A stretch of 64,000 bases of DNA from Paragordius varius (taxonomy: Eukaryota > Nematomorpha), in the NCBI GenBank assembly GCA_964247055.1, contig OZ176054.1, positions 7,626,001 through 7,690,000 of the forward strand. The letters are read 5' to 3'. The notes under the pieces were generated by a model. That model was not told where the DNA came from. It did not search any database and saw nothing but the letters and a program-made list of their open reading frames with translations. Made by a program: the position numbers and the translations under genes. Shown here piece after piece: positions 38,809 through 48,900 of this stretch; position 1 is the stretch's first letter, and the number at the start of each line of letters is the position of its first letter.

Positions 38809-40073
38809 CTGTGTGCAAAAAAGAGGGTCATTTTGATTTAATGATAAAAATTTTTTTTTCATGATATAGCTTATGACCAGCGTATTCATTTGCCGCAAAA
38901 ATTATTATTTGTTGCAACCTAGTTTTTGAAATATTGAGAGAAAATCGGGTAAAAAGTGAAAATTAAGGACAATTCAAAAAATAATGATATAATCTGAAAT
39001 ATTATCGTTTATTATCATATTAGGAGATATTTTCAATATATAAATAGCCTAAAATCATATAGTTAGGGTTTCTATAAAATTTAAGGTCAAAAGATGGCGT
39101 TTTTTTACACACACTTAAAAGACAAAAAAATTTAATGAAACTATATTAAAATAATTTTTTTAATTATTTACTACCTAAACTCACTATTAAAATCTTAACA
39201 TTCATATTTTATTCAGGAAAATAAATTTCTGTATCAAAATAAAACCAAAAGTTTTTTATTTTTGCATTTTTTTGTCATCTGGTTAATGAGTGTATAAAAA
39301 ATTTATACTGTTTTATTTTGGATAAATGAGTGCGAATTATTAAGTATATAATTTATGCAAAACAGGATTGAAAATTACTGTAATATCAACCAACAATCCG
39401 TACAAATCCCAATACAAATATTAATTTGTCCTAAAACAGACTTGTTACAGGAAATCGTAAGGATTGCTGGTTGATATTCCAATACTTTTAAATCCTGGAT
39501 AAATTATATACTTAATAATGCCTAATCATGTAAGAATCCAAAATAAAACAGTATAAATTTTTTATATACTCATAAACTAGATGACAAAAAAATGCAAAAA
39601 TAAAAAAACAATATTTTAGGTTTTATTTTGATTTAGAAGTTTATTTTACTCAATAAAATATAAATGTTAAGATTTTAATAGTGAGTTTAGGTAGTAAACA
39701 ATTAAAAAAATTATTTTAATAAAGTTTCATTAAAATGTTTTTGTCTTTTAAGTGTGATCAAAGAAAAACGCCATCTTTTGACCTGAAATTTTATAGAAAC
39801 CCTAACTATATGATTTTAGGCTATTTATATATTGAAAATATCTACTAAAATAATAATAAACAATAATATTACAGATTTTATCCTTATTTTTTGAATTATC
39901 TTTATATATTCTTAATTTTTACTTTTTGCCCGATTTCGATTTTCTCTCAATATTTCAAAAACTAGGTTTTCAACAAATATAAAATTTTGCGGCAAATGAA
40001 TACGTTGGACATAAGCTATCTCCTGAAAAATTTTTTTTTGTTAAATCAAAATGACCCTCTTTTTAGAACACAG
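38809..40073. mobile_element. 1.27-kb foldback (palindromic) element
   Basis: Two arms of about 550-600 bp are inverted copies of each other. The left tip is CTGTGTGCAAAAAAGAGGGT and the right tip in reverse complement is CTGTGTTCTAAAAAGAGGGT; both continue through tcattttgattta, gcttatg, cgtattcatttgccgc and atagcc-type text. They meet at about 39.37-39.47 kb. The arms differ by scattered substitutions and small indels, so the palindrome is old enough to be replicated stably. It lies in TA-rich flanks; no transposase is visible. It is probably non-autonomous Tc1/mariner-like, but the family is uncertain. Confidence 0.8.
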
Positions 40074-40655
40074 TGTATATACACATAATGCATTGATTTA
40101 TTAATATCTATAACACTAATCGTACAAATTCAAAAATTTGTTCTTCGTATAAAAACAGAAATCTATATATTTATAAAAATGGAAAATGCTGGCTTTGAGA
40201 TCTGGTACAGGAAAAACGGTAGACCCATTCAAATCCAAACTTCGAAAAAATATAATCATTAATGAATGCCCCGACAATAGCTTCGCCCTTTTTTTGAAAT
40301 AGGCCCCCAGTTCGGGCCCACCCCGTGTGAAAAACGGGTTTTTTTTTGAAAACAGAAGTCCACAAAAATCGTGTCTTTGAGACAATTTTCCGGAGAACGT
40401 GTTGGACCATTCAATTTCATATATGATTTTTGTTTACTTATTTTCGATTGCGCCGAACATAGTCGAGTCACTTTTTTGATTTAGGCCCTCTTTTTACCCG
40501 CTACCCCCGTAAAATGCCATTTTTTTTCAAAAAACAAAGTCCACAAAAATAATTTTTTGATTGTATTTTTTTGCCCAAGGTATGAGACTGTAAAAATTTG
40601 AGAAGGATTTTTTTTCGAGACCCCCCCCCCCCTCCCCAGAAGTCCGAAGGACTTC
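40074..40655. repeat. Less AT-rich repeat with two diverged units about 180 bp apart
   Basis: The strings agaagtccacaaaaat (about 40355) and caaagtccacaaaaat (about 40535) anchor two related units, each preceded by a T/A-rich run and a C-rich block (ccaccccgtg, ctacccccgt). A run of 12 C lies at 40621-40632. Overlapping minus-strand open frames here share Phe/Gly/Lys-rich text in several frames, which argues against a real protein. It could be the body of the Helitron-like element ending at 40689. Confidence 0.4.
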
Positions 40656-40689
40656 CTCGGGCTGCGTAGCAGCACGAGATTTACGCTAG
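40639..40689 (+). mobile_element. Helitron-like 3' terminus (two hairpins followed by CTAG)
   Basis: A perfect 7-bp hairpin (GAAGTCC, loop GAA, GGACTTC; 40639-40655) is followed at once by a 10-bp stem with one mismatch (CTCGGGCTGC, loop GTA, GCAGCACGAG; 40656-40678). Seven bases later comes CTAG (40686-40689) and then T. Helitrons end in a GC-rich hairpin about 10-12 bases before CTRR and insert 5' of T, so all three expectations are met. The matching 5' TC end was not located and there is no Rep/helicase gene, so at best this is a non-autonomous copy. Confidence 0.4.
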
Positions 40690-40696
40690 TAATTTA

Positions 40697-41830
40697 TAAA
40701 ATTTGTTGTTGTTTAACAGTAAGCTTTGATGATGCACCATCGCAAGCTATCCAGCTTTTTATTAAATAGTTCTTTAACAATACAATCTGTTTAGTAGTTT
40801 GAGTTGTTGGAAATCCAGATCAATCTTTTTAGCCCATGTTAAACGTGGGCGACCGGGCTTATTGTTACCGGGTGGAATGATGTCGAATGAGGTCCTAATC
40901 GGATTATCAGGATTCATACGGTTAAGGTGACCGTAGTACCACATTCTTTTGAATTGAAGAATTTGTCTATTGGCTCGATTTGTATGTGATTGCGGATATT
41001 TTGGGGATCTAGTTGCGTTGACATCAGGCGTAGTATGCGATTTTCCGCGCTGATAAAACGTTTCTCTTGAGTTTGTAATAATGCCATGGTTTCTGTGGCA
41101 TATGTCAAAACTGGTCTTATGCCCATTTTATAAATTAAGCCTTTTGTTTTGAGGGGTAAGTGCCTTTGTTTTAGTATGTATTTTAGCTGATGATATCCAG
41201 GTACGATTTATTCTTCCATTTATTGAGCTATTGTTTGATGAGTCTGATGTTATTTTGTCGCTAAGATAGGTAAACTTGGTTACCACTTCAAAGCTTGAGT
41301 TACTAAGGGCTATGTGCTTAATTGATGGGGGCGTTGAATGCTGCACGCATGAATCGCATTTGAAATTTATCTGTTCGGATAGTTTGTACATTTTTTGTGA
41401 CCCCATTTTTTACTTTCCAACATTTAATCAGCAAACTCCCCATGAGTAATTAATTTCATTGTGGGGTTCGCCCGTTACCAGAATTTTACTTTTATTTTCA
41501 TTTATTTTGAATTCAAATTTGGTTAGCTGTTGTTGCCATTGTATAAACATTTTTTCTAAGTATGAAATCGAGGTTGTGGTAAGCACTATGTCATCTGCAT
41601 ATACAATTTCATATGGCAGATTTAACCGAATATCGCGAGTAACAGCGTCTAATATTGTAATAAACAGCAAGGGGCTTAAGGCTGATCCCTGATGGCGTCC
41701 TACTTTAATTTCGAAGGAATCGGAATCTCCCATATGGGTTCTGACAAATATTTTAGAATTTTGATAGAGAAGCATAATAGCTGAAATTGATTGTTCATCA
41801 ACTATGAAAATTCGAGCTATGTTTAGGTCT
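40697..41830 (-). mobile_element. LINE family B fragment: C-terminal half of reverse transcriptase
   Basis: On the minus strand: VGRHQGSALSPLLF, then the catalytic YADDIVLTTTS, then NENKSKILVTG (41.43-41.78 kb). A Cys-x2-Cys region with FTYLSDKITSD follows (41.13-41.40 kb), then GIRPVLTYATETMALLQ (40.91-41.13 kb) and a terminal GNNKPGRPRLTWAKKIDLD. The order is that of the 45.97-48.0 kb copies, so these belong to one family. It is 5'-truncated at about 41.83 kb and interrupted by several frame changes; inactive. Confidence 0.75.
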
Positions 41831-41934
41831 GTCTGATATTTTACTTAACATTTATTGATCAATCTTTTTATATAATTATAATTTAATTTACATGCTTTCC
41901 TAAAGGCTATAATGGGCTTTATAATCAAGGATTC

Positions 41935-42125
41935 GAACAGAACAGGAACCGGTTTCTGGGATTTTAGCAGTAACCGGGCCGTTGGGTTGGCACCAACCTG
42001 GCTTCGAGTTCACTTCCTCAGGAACCATCTGGGTTCCGATTCCAAAATTTTAGGAACCATCTCGGTTCTATTTTTAAATTAGGATACAGTCCGGTTCAGG
42101 TTCCAATTTTCGATCCGATGAATGC
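41935..42125. repeat. GGAACC/GGTTCC-rich island
   Basis: About 190 bp, noticeably richer in G and C than its surroundings, with many occurrences of GGAACC or GGTTCC and close variants in both orientations (aggaaccatctgggttcc, then aggaaccatctcggttct). The alternating orientations give short inverted repeats. It is probably part of a transposon arm or a degenerate minisatellite; I do not recognise the family. Confidence 0.5.
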
Positions 42126-42338
42126 CAATTACTAGACAACAAATATACTGCCAAATATATTAGTTCAAATTGACGTTAGAGATGTCAAAAATGTAGCAAC
42201 TATTTTGTACATATAAAGTGCCCTCACCCTAATATTTTTTTTTCACATTAATTCAATCTATAACTAGATACAAAATATTATTTGGCAGACGTTATATACC
42301 GATTAAATAAAAAACTTGGTAAAAATTTTGAAATAAAA

Positions 42339-42344
42339 TTTATT
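42339..42344 (-). promoter_or_regulatory. Polyadenylation signal overlapping the NSMCE3 stop codon
   Basis: Minus-strand AATAAA whose first A is the last base of the NSMCE3 stop codon TAA. The 3' untranslated region would therefore be very short, in line with the compactness of this gene. Confidence 0.5.
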
Positions 42345-42949
42345 TAAATATTTAGACTGATATCATTCAATTCTGATACTGATCGCGGTCCGATTTTAAC
42401 GCATTTTATATTTTTCCCATCAATATATGAGCTAAGGTATAAAAGTTTGAATAAATTATTGTATAGGCATTGATAAGATTGATTGGATATGGGATCAATT
42501 TTTCTAAATATATAAAAGCCCAACTTCGGATAAACATCAAATTCTTTTACAAAATGCCATATTTCTTCCTCTGTAACCAATTTTTTATCTTTAATAAAAA
42601 GCAATATCATATAAAGGATATTATATAGATGATTTGTGCTAAATTTACATATTTTATTACCATTGTATATCATTGGAATTTATATTTTTAAGAAGATAAC
42701 CATTGACTTCTTTTTCATATACTAATTGATATTTATATTGCTAAAATCAAAAAACAATAAACTTTATCTAAAATCTCATTGACAATTGATAACAATTTTT
42801 CAAAATTCTTTTCGTTCGTTTTTGCCACATGTTTATCAAAATGTTCTTTCCTATAAACGGCTATATTGTTTTTTAAAACATATTTTATAAAGGCATAAGC
42901 CTTAAATATTAATAAATAAAACTGTTTGTTGAGATGAAGCTTCCCACAT
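42344..42949 (-). CDS. NSMCE3: NSE3 (MAGE-domain subunit of the SMC5/6 complex)
   Basis: NSE3 with NSE1 forms the ubiquitin-ligase part of SMC5/6, which acts in DNA repair and chromosome stability. Exons: 42923-42949, 42763-42900, 42661-42740 and 42344-42638; 179 residues. After splicing the product is essentially one MAGE homology domain. Its start is AYAFIKYVLKNNIAVYRKEH and then KLLSIVNEILDKQYKYQLV. Next come NHLYNILYMILLFIKD and LVTEEEIWHFVKEFDVYPK, matching the family's LVSEEELWEFLKKLGVYP. The end has KCVKIGPRSVSELND, matching EFLWGPRAxAE. It is shorter than the usual roughly 300 residues because there is almost no N-terminal extension. Exon 1 (MWEASSQQT) is supported by frame and intron borders only. 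In an animal with few MAGE genes, NSE3 is the expected single member. All three introns are exactly 22 nt. Confidence 0.82.
42639..42922 (-). other. Three 22-nt introns of NSMCE3
   Basis: Introns at 42901-42922, 42741-42762 and 42639-42660, each exactly 22 nt, GT at the 5' end and AAG, TAG and TAG at the 3' end. They fall in phases 0, 0 and 2. None is a multiple of three, so retaining any would shift the frame. The second joins ILDK to QYKYQLV and the third joins NDIQ through Cys to TNHLYNILYM, both consistent with the MAGE fold order. Bodies are T/A only apart from one or two G. Confidence 0.85.
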
Positions 42950-42972
42950 TTTAAAATTTAAATTTTCGGTGA
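42950..42972. promoter_or_regulatory. 23-bp gap between divergent start codons of NSMCE3 and WDTC1
   Basis: Only 23 bp separate the ATG of NSMCE3 (42949, minus) from that of WDTC1 (42973, plus). Transcripts with 5' leaders of usual length would overlap antisense, each leader running into the other gene's first exon. Either the transcripts start almost at the ATG, or further upstream exons exist, or leaders are added in trans. No TATA box or splice acceptor is evident in the gap. Confidence 0.5.
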
Positions 42973-45900
42973 ATGAATGTCGTTAACAGCAGTAACAACT
43001 TGAATAGAATTTTTGAAAGGGAAAATAAGGTAGATGGCCCATTTTTAATTATTTAGGGAAATACTGCATCTTTTACCAGACTAAATCAAATATCCCCATC
43101 TGATGTACAACGCCTTGGTTTAGTTGCAGAATATAAGGGTCATAAGGGATGCGTTAATTGCTTGGAATGGAATAAATCAGGGACCCTTTTAGCAAGTGGT
43201 TCGGATGATTTTAACATTATTGTATGGTCAAAAAATTGCGAGAGAAATATTTATCATTTTCTCAAGACTAGCCATCAAGGAAATATATTTTCGATTAAAG
43301 TAATATTTCTACCATATAAGCTTTCCTATTCAATGTCACAATATTTGTTTTATTTTAGTTTTTACCGAATTCCAATGACAATATAATTGTATCGGGTGCA
43401 GCCGATAAAAAAGTATGCCTTTACGATCTTAATACCTGCCAATCCAACTACGACCATGTGTATGGGCCAATTTATAAACAATCCGGACTTTATGGACGCT
43501 ATCCATGTGTTAGCGATCATATGCAAAATAATCTTTCCAATTACGGTAATGGAAATAGCAATTATCATCATCAATTAATCAGAACTTTTTCATGTCACAC
43601 TGGTAGAGTTAAACGGTTAGCCGTGTCTGAACAGGAACCTACTATCATTTGGAGCATTGGAGAAGATGGGGTTGTTATGTAAGCTTTTTCTGCCTATTTG
43701 ATATTGAAAGCTAGAATGGGAAAAATGTTAATAAACTTATGTAAATTCATAATAATCAAATTTAACTATAATTTTTATTACTACGAGTAAATATCAAAAA
43801 TAAAAATTAAAAAAAGTCGATGGTAAACTTACATTGTTATTACAAGTTTCTATAAATTCCATTAATCAAATGTTGAATTTTGATTTACCCATTTTGACAG
43901 TAGCCCCACATGAGATTTTATTTATGGTTAAATATACGACTTAATATTGACCTTTTTTATATGTTTTTTGAATTCTTCTGTAAAAATAAAATATTTATGT
44001 TGTAGATATTTTTAAAATGTTAAATTCAGATTTATGTTGGTTTCTATCATAGTTGCTTAAAAATACTGATGGATTAGGTATTATGTCAAGATACACTCAA
44101 CAAAAAGCAATTAATAATGCATTAAATCCAAACTTGTTTTTTAGGCATTGGTATATATGCCATATTTATTTAACCATGAAAATCTATTATTTCGGGAGGG
44201 GGGGAATGGAATGCTCCATATTTTTTTAAAATTTTTATATTTAAAATTAATATTTTTTTTATAAAAAAAATTAGGCAATATGATACCCGGTTACCATCAT
44301 GTGTCGATCATAAAAATGATTGTGTTTCAGTTTCTGGATCAAATGCTGCTGTCACTTCAGAAGCCGAAAATATTTTATTTTCCGCGCCCACGATTAATGT
44401 TCACTGTTGTCCGTCTACACTGATAAATTTGAATGCGCCTTTGGTTTGGGGAAAGGGTAAATATATTTATTTGTAATAAATAATTTTTTGGAAAAAATTA
44501 GATTAAATATTTTTTATTTGATCTTATCAATATAATATACTAATAAATGGTCAATTAAATTATTTTATTTATGATTTGATAATTTTTTATAACACTACAA
44601 TTATGAAACTTTTGGTAACACGGAAAAATTTAGCATATTAAACAAACCCCTAAAATAACAACTGTTTAATAAAAAAGTGATGCTAATTTTGTTTATTAAA
44701 TTTTAAATGAAGATAAAATATTATATTTTATTTTATTTGATAAACATGAAAATTTTTTTGTTTTTAAATAACTTTTTTGTAGTTTGAGAACATCTTATAT
44801 TTTTAATATATGTCTTAAAATATTTATGCAACATTTTTTTTTAAAAAATCATTTTTTCGCCAAATTCTATCAGCTGCCCTAACGTATCGCATTTTAGTAA
44901 CTGGGCATTAAAATTTTTAACAAATTTAGTTGACCAAAGACTCAAAAATATTTTTTCAAAATAAATTATTCTTTAAAATTTTATATATATATATATATAT
45001 ATATAGATTTATCCAAGAATAAATCATCATCATCAAATTACGCCACGTCCTCGTCAAACTTTATTGAGGGAAAAAGTTTGACTATAAACCCCGTGAGACC
45101 TGAACAAATCGCCATTGGTTGTAATGATCCATATGTACGTGTTTATGATCGGAGATATATTTGTCGAAAAGCGGGTGCATTCGAACCACTTGTACAAAAC
45201 AGTCCAACGGTAAAATGAAAATTTATTTATTTATAATATAATTTTCTGTTGAAAACGGTTATTATTATGTTTATATGGTACAATATTGTAGTAAAAATTA
45301 AAAATTGTAAAGATAAGTATTTGATTTAATAAGACCACTGTCATACATTTTTAAATCATGATGTTTTCTATTTACACATAAATGATTACAATTATAATAT
45401 AATTGAGTTTACCAAGTAACATCTCTATACCTTATTCTGCAACTAAAATGATAAGTTATTGAAAAATCTAGGCTTAAAAAATATATGATTGCCGATATAT
45501 AAAAAATATTTTTACTTTTTTATCTTTATAATTTCATTATTTATTGTATTTTAATGTTATATAGATTATATTTTTTATAATATTTTGCAATAGCCTCTGA
45601 CTTCAGTCTACGAAGGAGATATACCATATCATTGTTGTCGTTATTTTGTCCCAGGTATATTTTTTACATAAAATATATCTAATAAAATTTCCCCTAGCGA
45701 AGTCTTTTTAATTCATTTTAATATTTTTCTTTGTGACATTTTTTTGACTTATAGATATATTTGACATAGTTGAAAGCATCCATTAAATTATATAATACCT
45801 TTATTTCATCTTTATATGCTATTTCCTCCTTCCAACCGAGGGAAGCATGTTGGACTTTTACATTTCTTCCTGTCATCGGCTTGTTCGATTTTTTATGGAG

Positions 45901-48900
45901 AAATTTTTAATCTTCTTTTTTTGAATAGTAGATTGCAAAGGTTTACGATGTATACCTTTTTATCAAGTCATCATCAGGTCGTTGTTTCTCCAGCATGAGC
46001 TAGCTTCCATATTCTTGAGCGAAATAACTTGTGATCGAGACAGTCGTCCTCGGTCAATTGATTTAAGTTTAAGTCATGGCCGATTTTTTTTCCCAATCAT
46101 GATATGGTCTGCCTCGTCTTAAATTGCCGTTCGCATGAAAGGTTCTAATTTTGTTAATCCAACCATTTGAGCGTTCAATATGGATTTATAATTGTGGTAC
46201 TGATTGGTGAGACATGAGTTGAGGATTTTTCTTTCTATTTCACATAATTTATTTTCATTAGCTTGATTTAAGGGCCAACATTCGCTAGCATATGTGAGGG
46301 CAGGGCGCATGGCAATCGTGTAAATTTTCCCCTTGTTTGGGTTTGAAATGTGTTTGTGTTTCATTATATACTTGAGTTGATGGAATTTGGCTCATGCTTG
46401 ATGTGTTCGTGTTGTTATGGCGTTTTTAATATTAATATCAGCTGCTATTGTGTCACCCAGGTAATTGTATTTGTTCACTATCTCGATGTTTATACATGGG
46501 AGGTAGGTAGTTTGTGTGGGATTGTCTGGGTTTATATCTGGTGTTGCACAAGCTTTACATACAAAATTTTCAATGCCTAATAAACTTCCTTTAATTTGTA
46601 AGAACTTTTTGTGGACCCACAGTTGGCATTTAGTGCATTTGATGGAATTAAGTTTCACTTCAGAGTGAAAAATGGAGCAAGGGAATTTTATTATAGGTAT
46701 AGGTGTGCCTGTGATTAAAGCCTTTGTTTTATCTGTGTTAATTTTGAGGTATTTTTATCAGGTGAATTTGTTAAGCTATATCCAGTAATAGTCTTGGGCT
46801 CTGTGGATGTGACCAGCCCAATGTAAACGGTATTCACGGATTGCTGCATTAAGCGGTTTAATATTTAGGGTTTGATATGGACAAAATTTGGATTATAAAT
46901 TGTAGATGTTAGGGTTATGTACGAAAGTATGGCAGGACGTAAGCGGCCATAAATATTTTAGCCTTTGAACTGAGTAAAAGGTATTTATTATTAATTAGTG
47001 GTCGCAAATTATTTTATCCAGCCAGCTTTATGCCACCATCAGCATCTAAAGTATCACCAAGGTATGTAATTTTGTCGACAAATTCGAATAAAGTGGATGA
47101 CTCGGGGCCAGGAGATGCTATGGGTATTGTGTTTATTGTATTGCACTGGGAGCAGATAAAGTTTTTGTTATGATATAAACTTTTTAAAGTGGAGCATTTT
47201 ATATGCACCCATTTTAAAAGTTTGTTACACTTTATTGAATTTCACCTTACATTCATAAGCACAAGCAAGGTATTTTATTGTGTTCTTGTTTATATCGCAG
47301 CTTGGTTTTATTGTATTCATTTTTAGACGAATTTATTTTGGTCTTTCCATAAATTTATTTTTTATTAATTCATTTTCTGATGTGGCGCACAATATTAAGT
47401 CATCAACGTACAAAAGTTCAAAAGGTACACCATTTCGAATGTCTTTTGTGATCTCTTCCATAATCTTGATGATTAAAGGGGTGGTGGATGCTATATAAAA
47501 AGGGATGGGGTTCGTATCGCCAACGCTTGTACACGGATTACAGTTGAGGGGTGTTTATATATTGCTTCTATCGTTTGAATCATATTTTCCTCTATACATT
47601 GCCTTCTGAACGACCAAGTAATCAGATGTTGCGGGACTGAGTCAAAAGCCTGTCACATGTCCACAAACGCGTAGTGGAGTGGGATATATCTCAGGTCAGC
47701 TTTTGTAATTGACGGATTATAAATATAGCATCTATGGTCCCCTTGTTTTTTGAAAAGCCAAATAGCATAGAATCTATGCTCCAGTGTCGACGGATTCTCT
47801 TGGCTAACAGATTTTCAAAGATTTTTAAACCGAGAAAGTTGGAAACGTTAAAATGGCATCCTTTGCACTTATAAATTGGGATTGTATAGCTTTTCAGCCA
47901 ATCAGTGGGTATGATATTATCTATTGCTATCTTGTTCGCAAGATTTTTAAAATAATCCACAAATACATTGTGATCCAGGGCTTTAAATACTTCATAAAGG
48001 ATTTACATTCAAACTAAGAAAGATTGCCGTTAAGCGATCAGAGAATCAATGAGAAAAATCGGTGATGAAAAGGGCAAAGTGTTAGAAAATGCTATATCTG
48101 GCCAATCTGCATATAGATAGGAAAACTTAATAATATTAAAACCGAAACAACTGCCATACGGTCCGATAATAATAATAATAATATATCCCACGATGCAGAG
48201 ATTATCAAAACCACATGGGTATAATCACTTTTTCAATATTTTCAACAAGAAGTTACAAGCCGCCACCCAGTAAATGCTTCATTTCAACCCTTTACAAATG
48301 ACCAAATTGAATTTCGTTTAAAAAATCCGAAAAATAACAAATGCCCAGGTTTATCAAAACTCACAGATGAAGCATTTAACGCTTTGGATCACAATTTATT
48401 TGTTGATTATTTTGCAAATCTCGCAAACACATTAGATAATATGATTCCCAGTGATTGGCTATTACAATCCCATTAATATAAATTTTTTATTATTTTATAA
48501 TCCTAGGTGTTAATAACCTTCAAGATCAATATTTTTTATTATTTAAATGGCAAAAATGTCATAAAAAGATTCAAAATATCTTGAATGAAATAAATTTTAT
48601 TACTACAGGCCACATACCCTACAAACTTAAAGCGTATCGAAGGGTTTATCGTGCTTTAGCTTGTACTTATGTTACTTACAGTCCAGATGGGACCGAACTT
48701 TTAGTCAATCTTGGTGGTGAACAAATTTATTTGTATGATGCAACTTTTTGCTTTTTACCCAAACCTCTCAAGAGATTTCCTTTATTAACACCCGAACATA
48801 TGAATAGACTAGGTAATCATTTTTGTTAATTTTTTTACCTTGGATATAATACTTTATCTAATATATAATAATCAGTATGTATGCTACATTTAATAATGTA

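Noticed and set aside
40116-40675. Overlapping minus-strand open frames at 40.1-40.7 kb
   Set aside because: Several frames of the same repeat give similar low-complexity text. No family match; treated as repeat DNA.
43362-43578. Frames on both strands overlapping WDTC1 exon 3
   Set aside because: Shadows of the WD-repeat exon; only the plus-strand frame beginning FLPNSNDNIIVSGAADKK fits the family.
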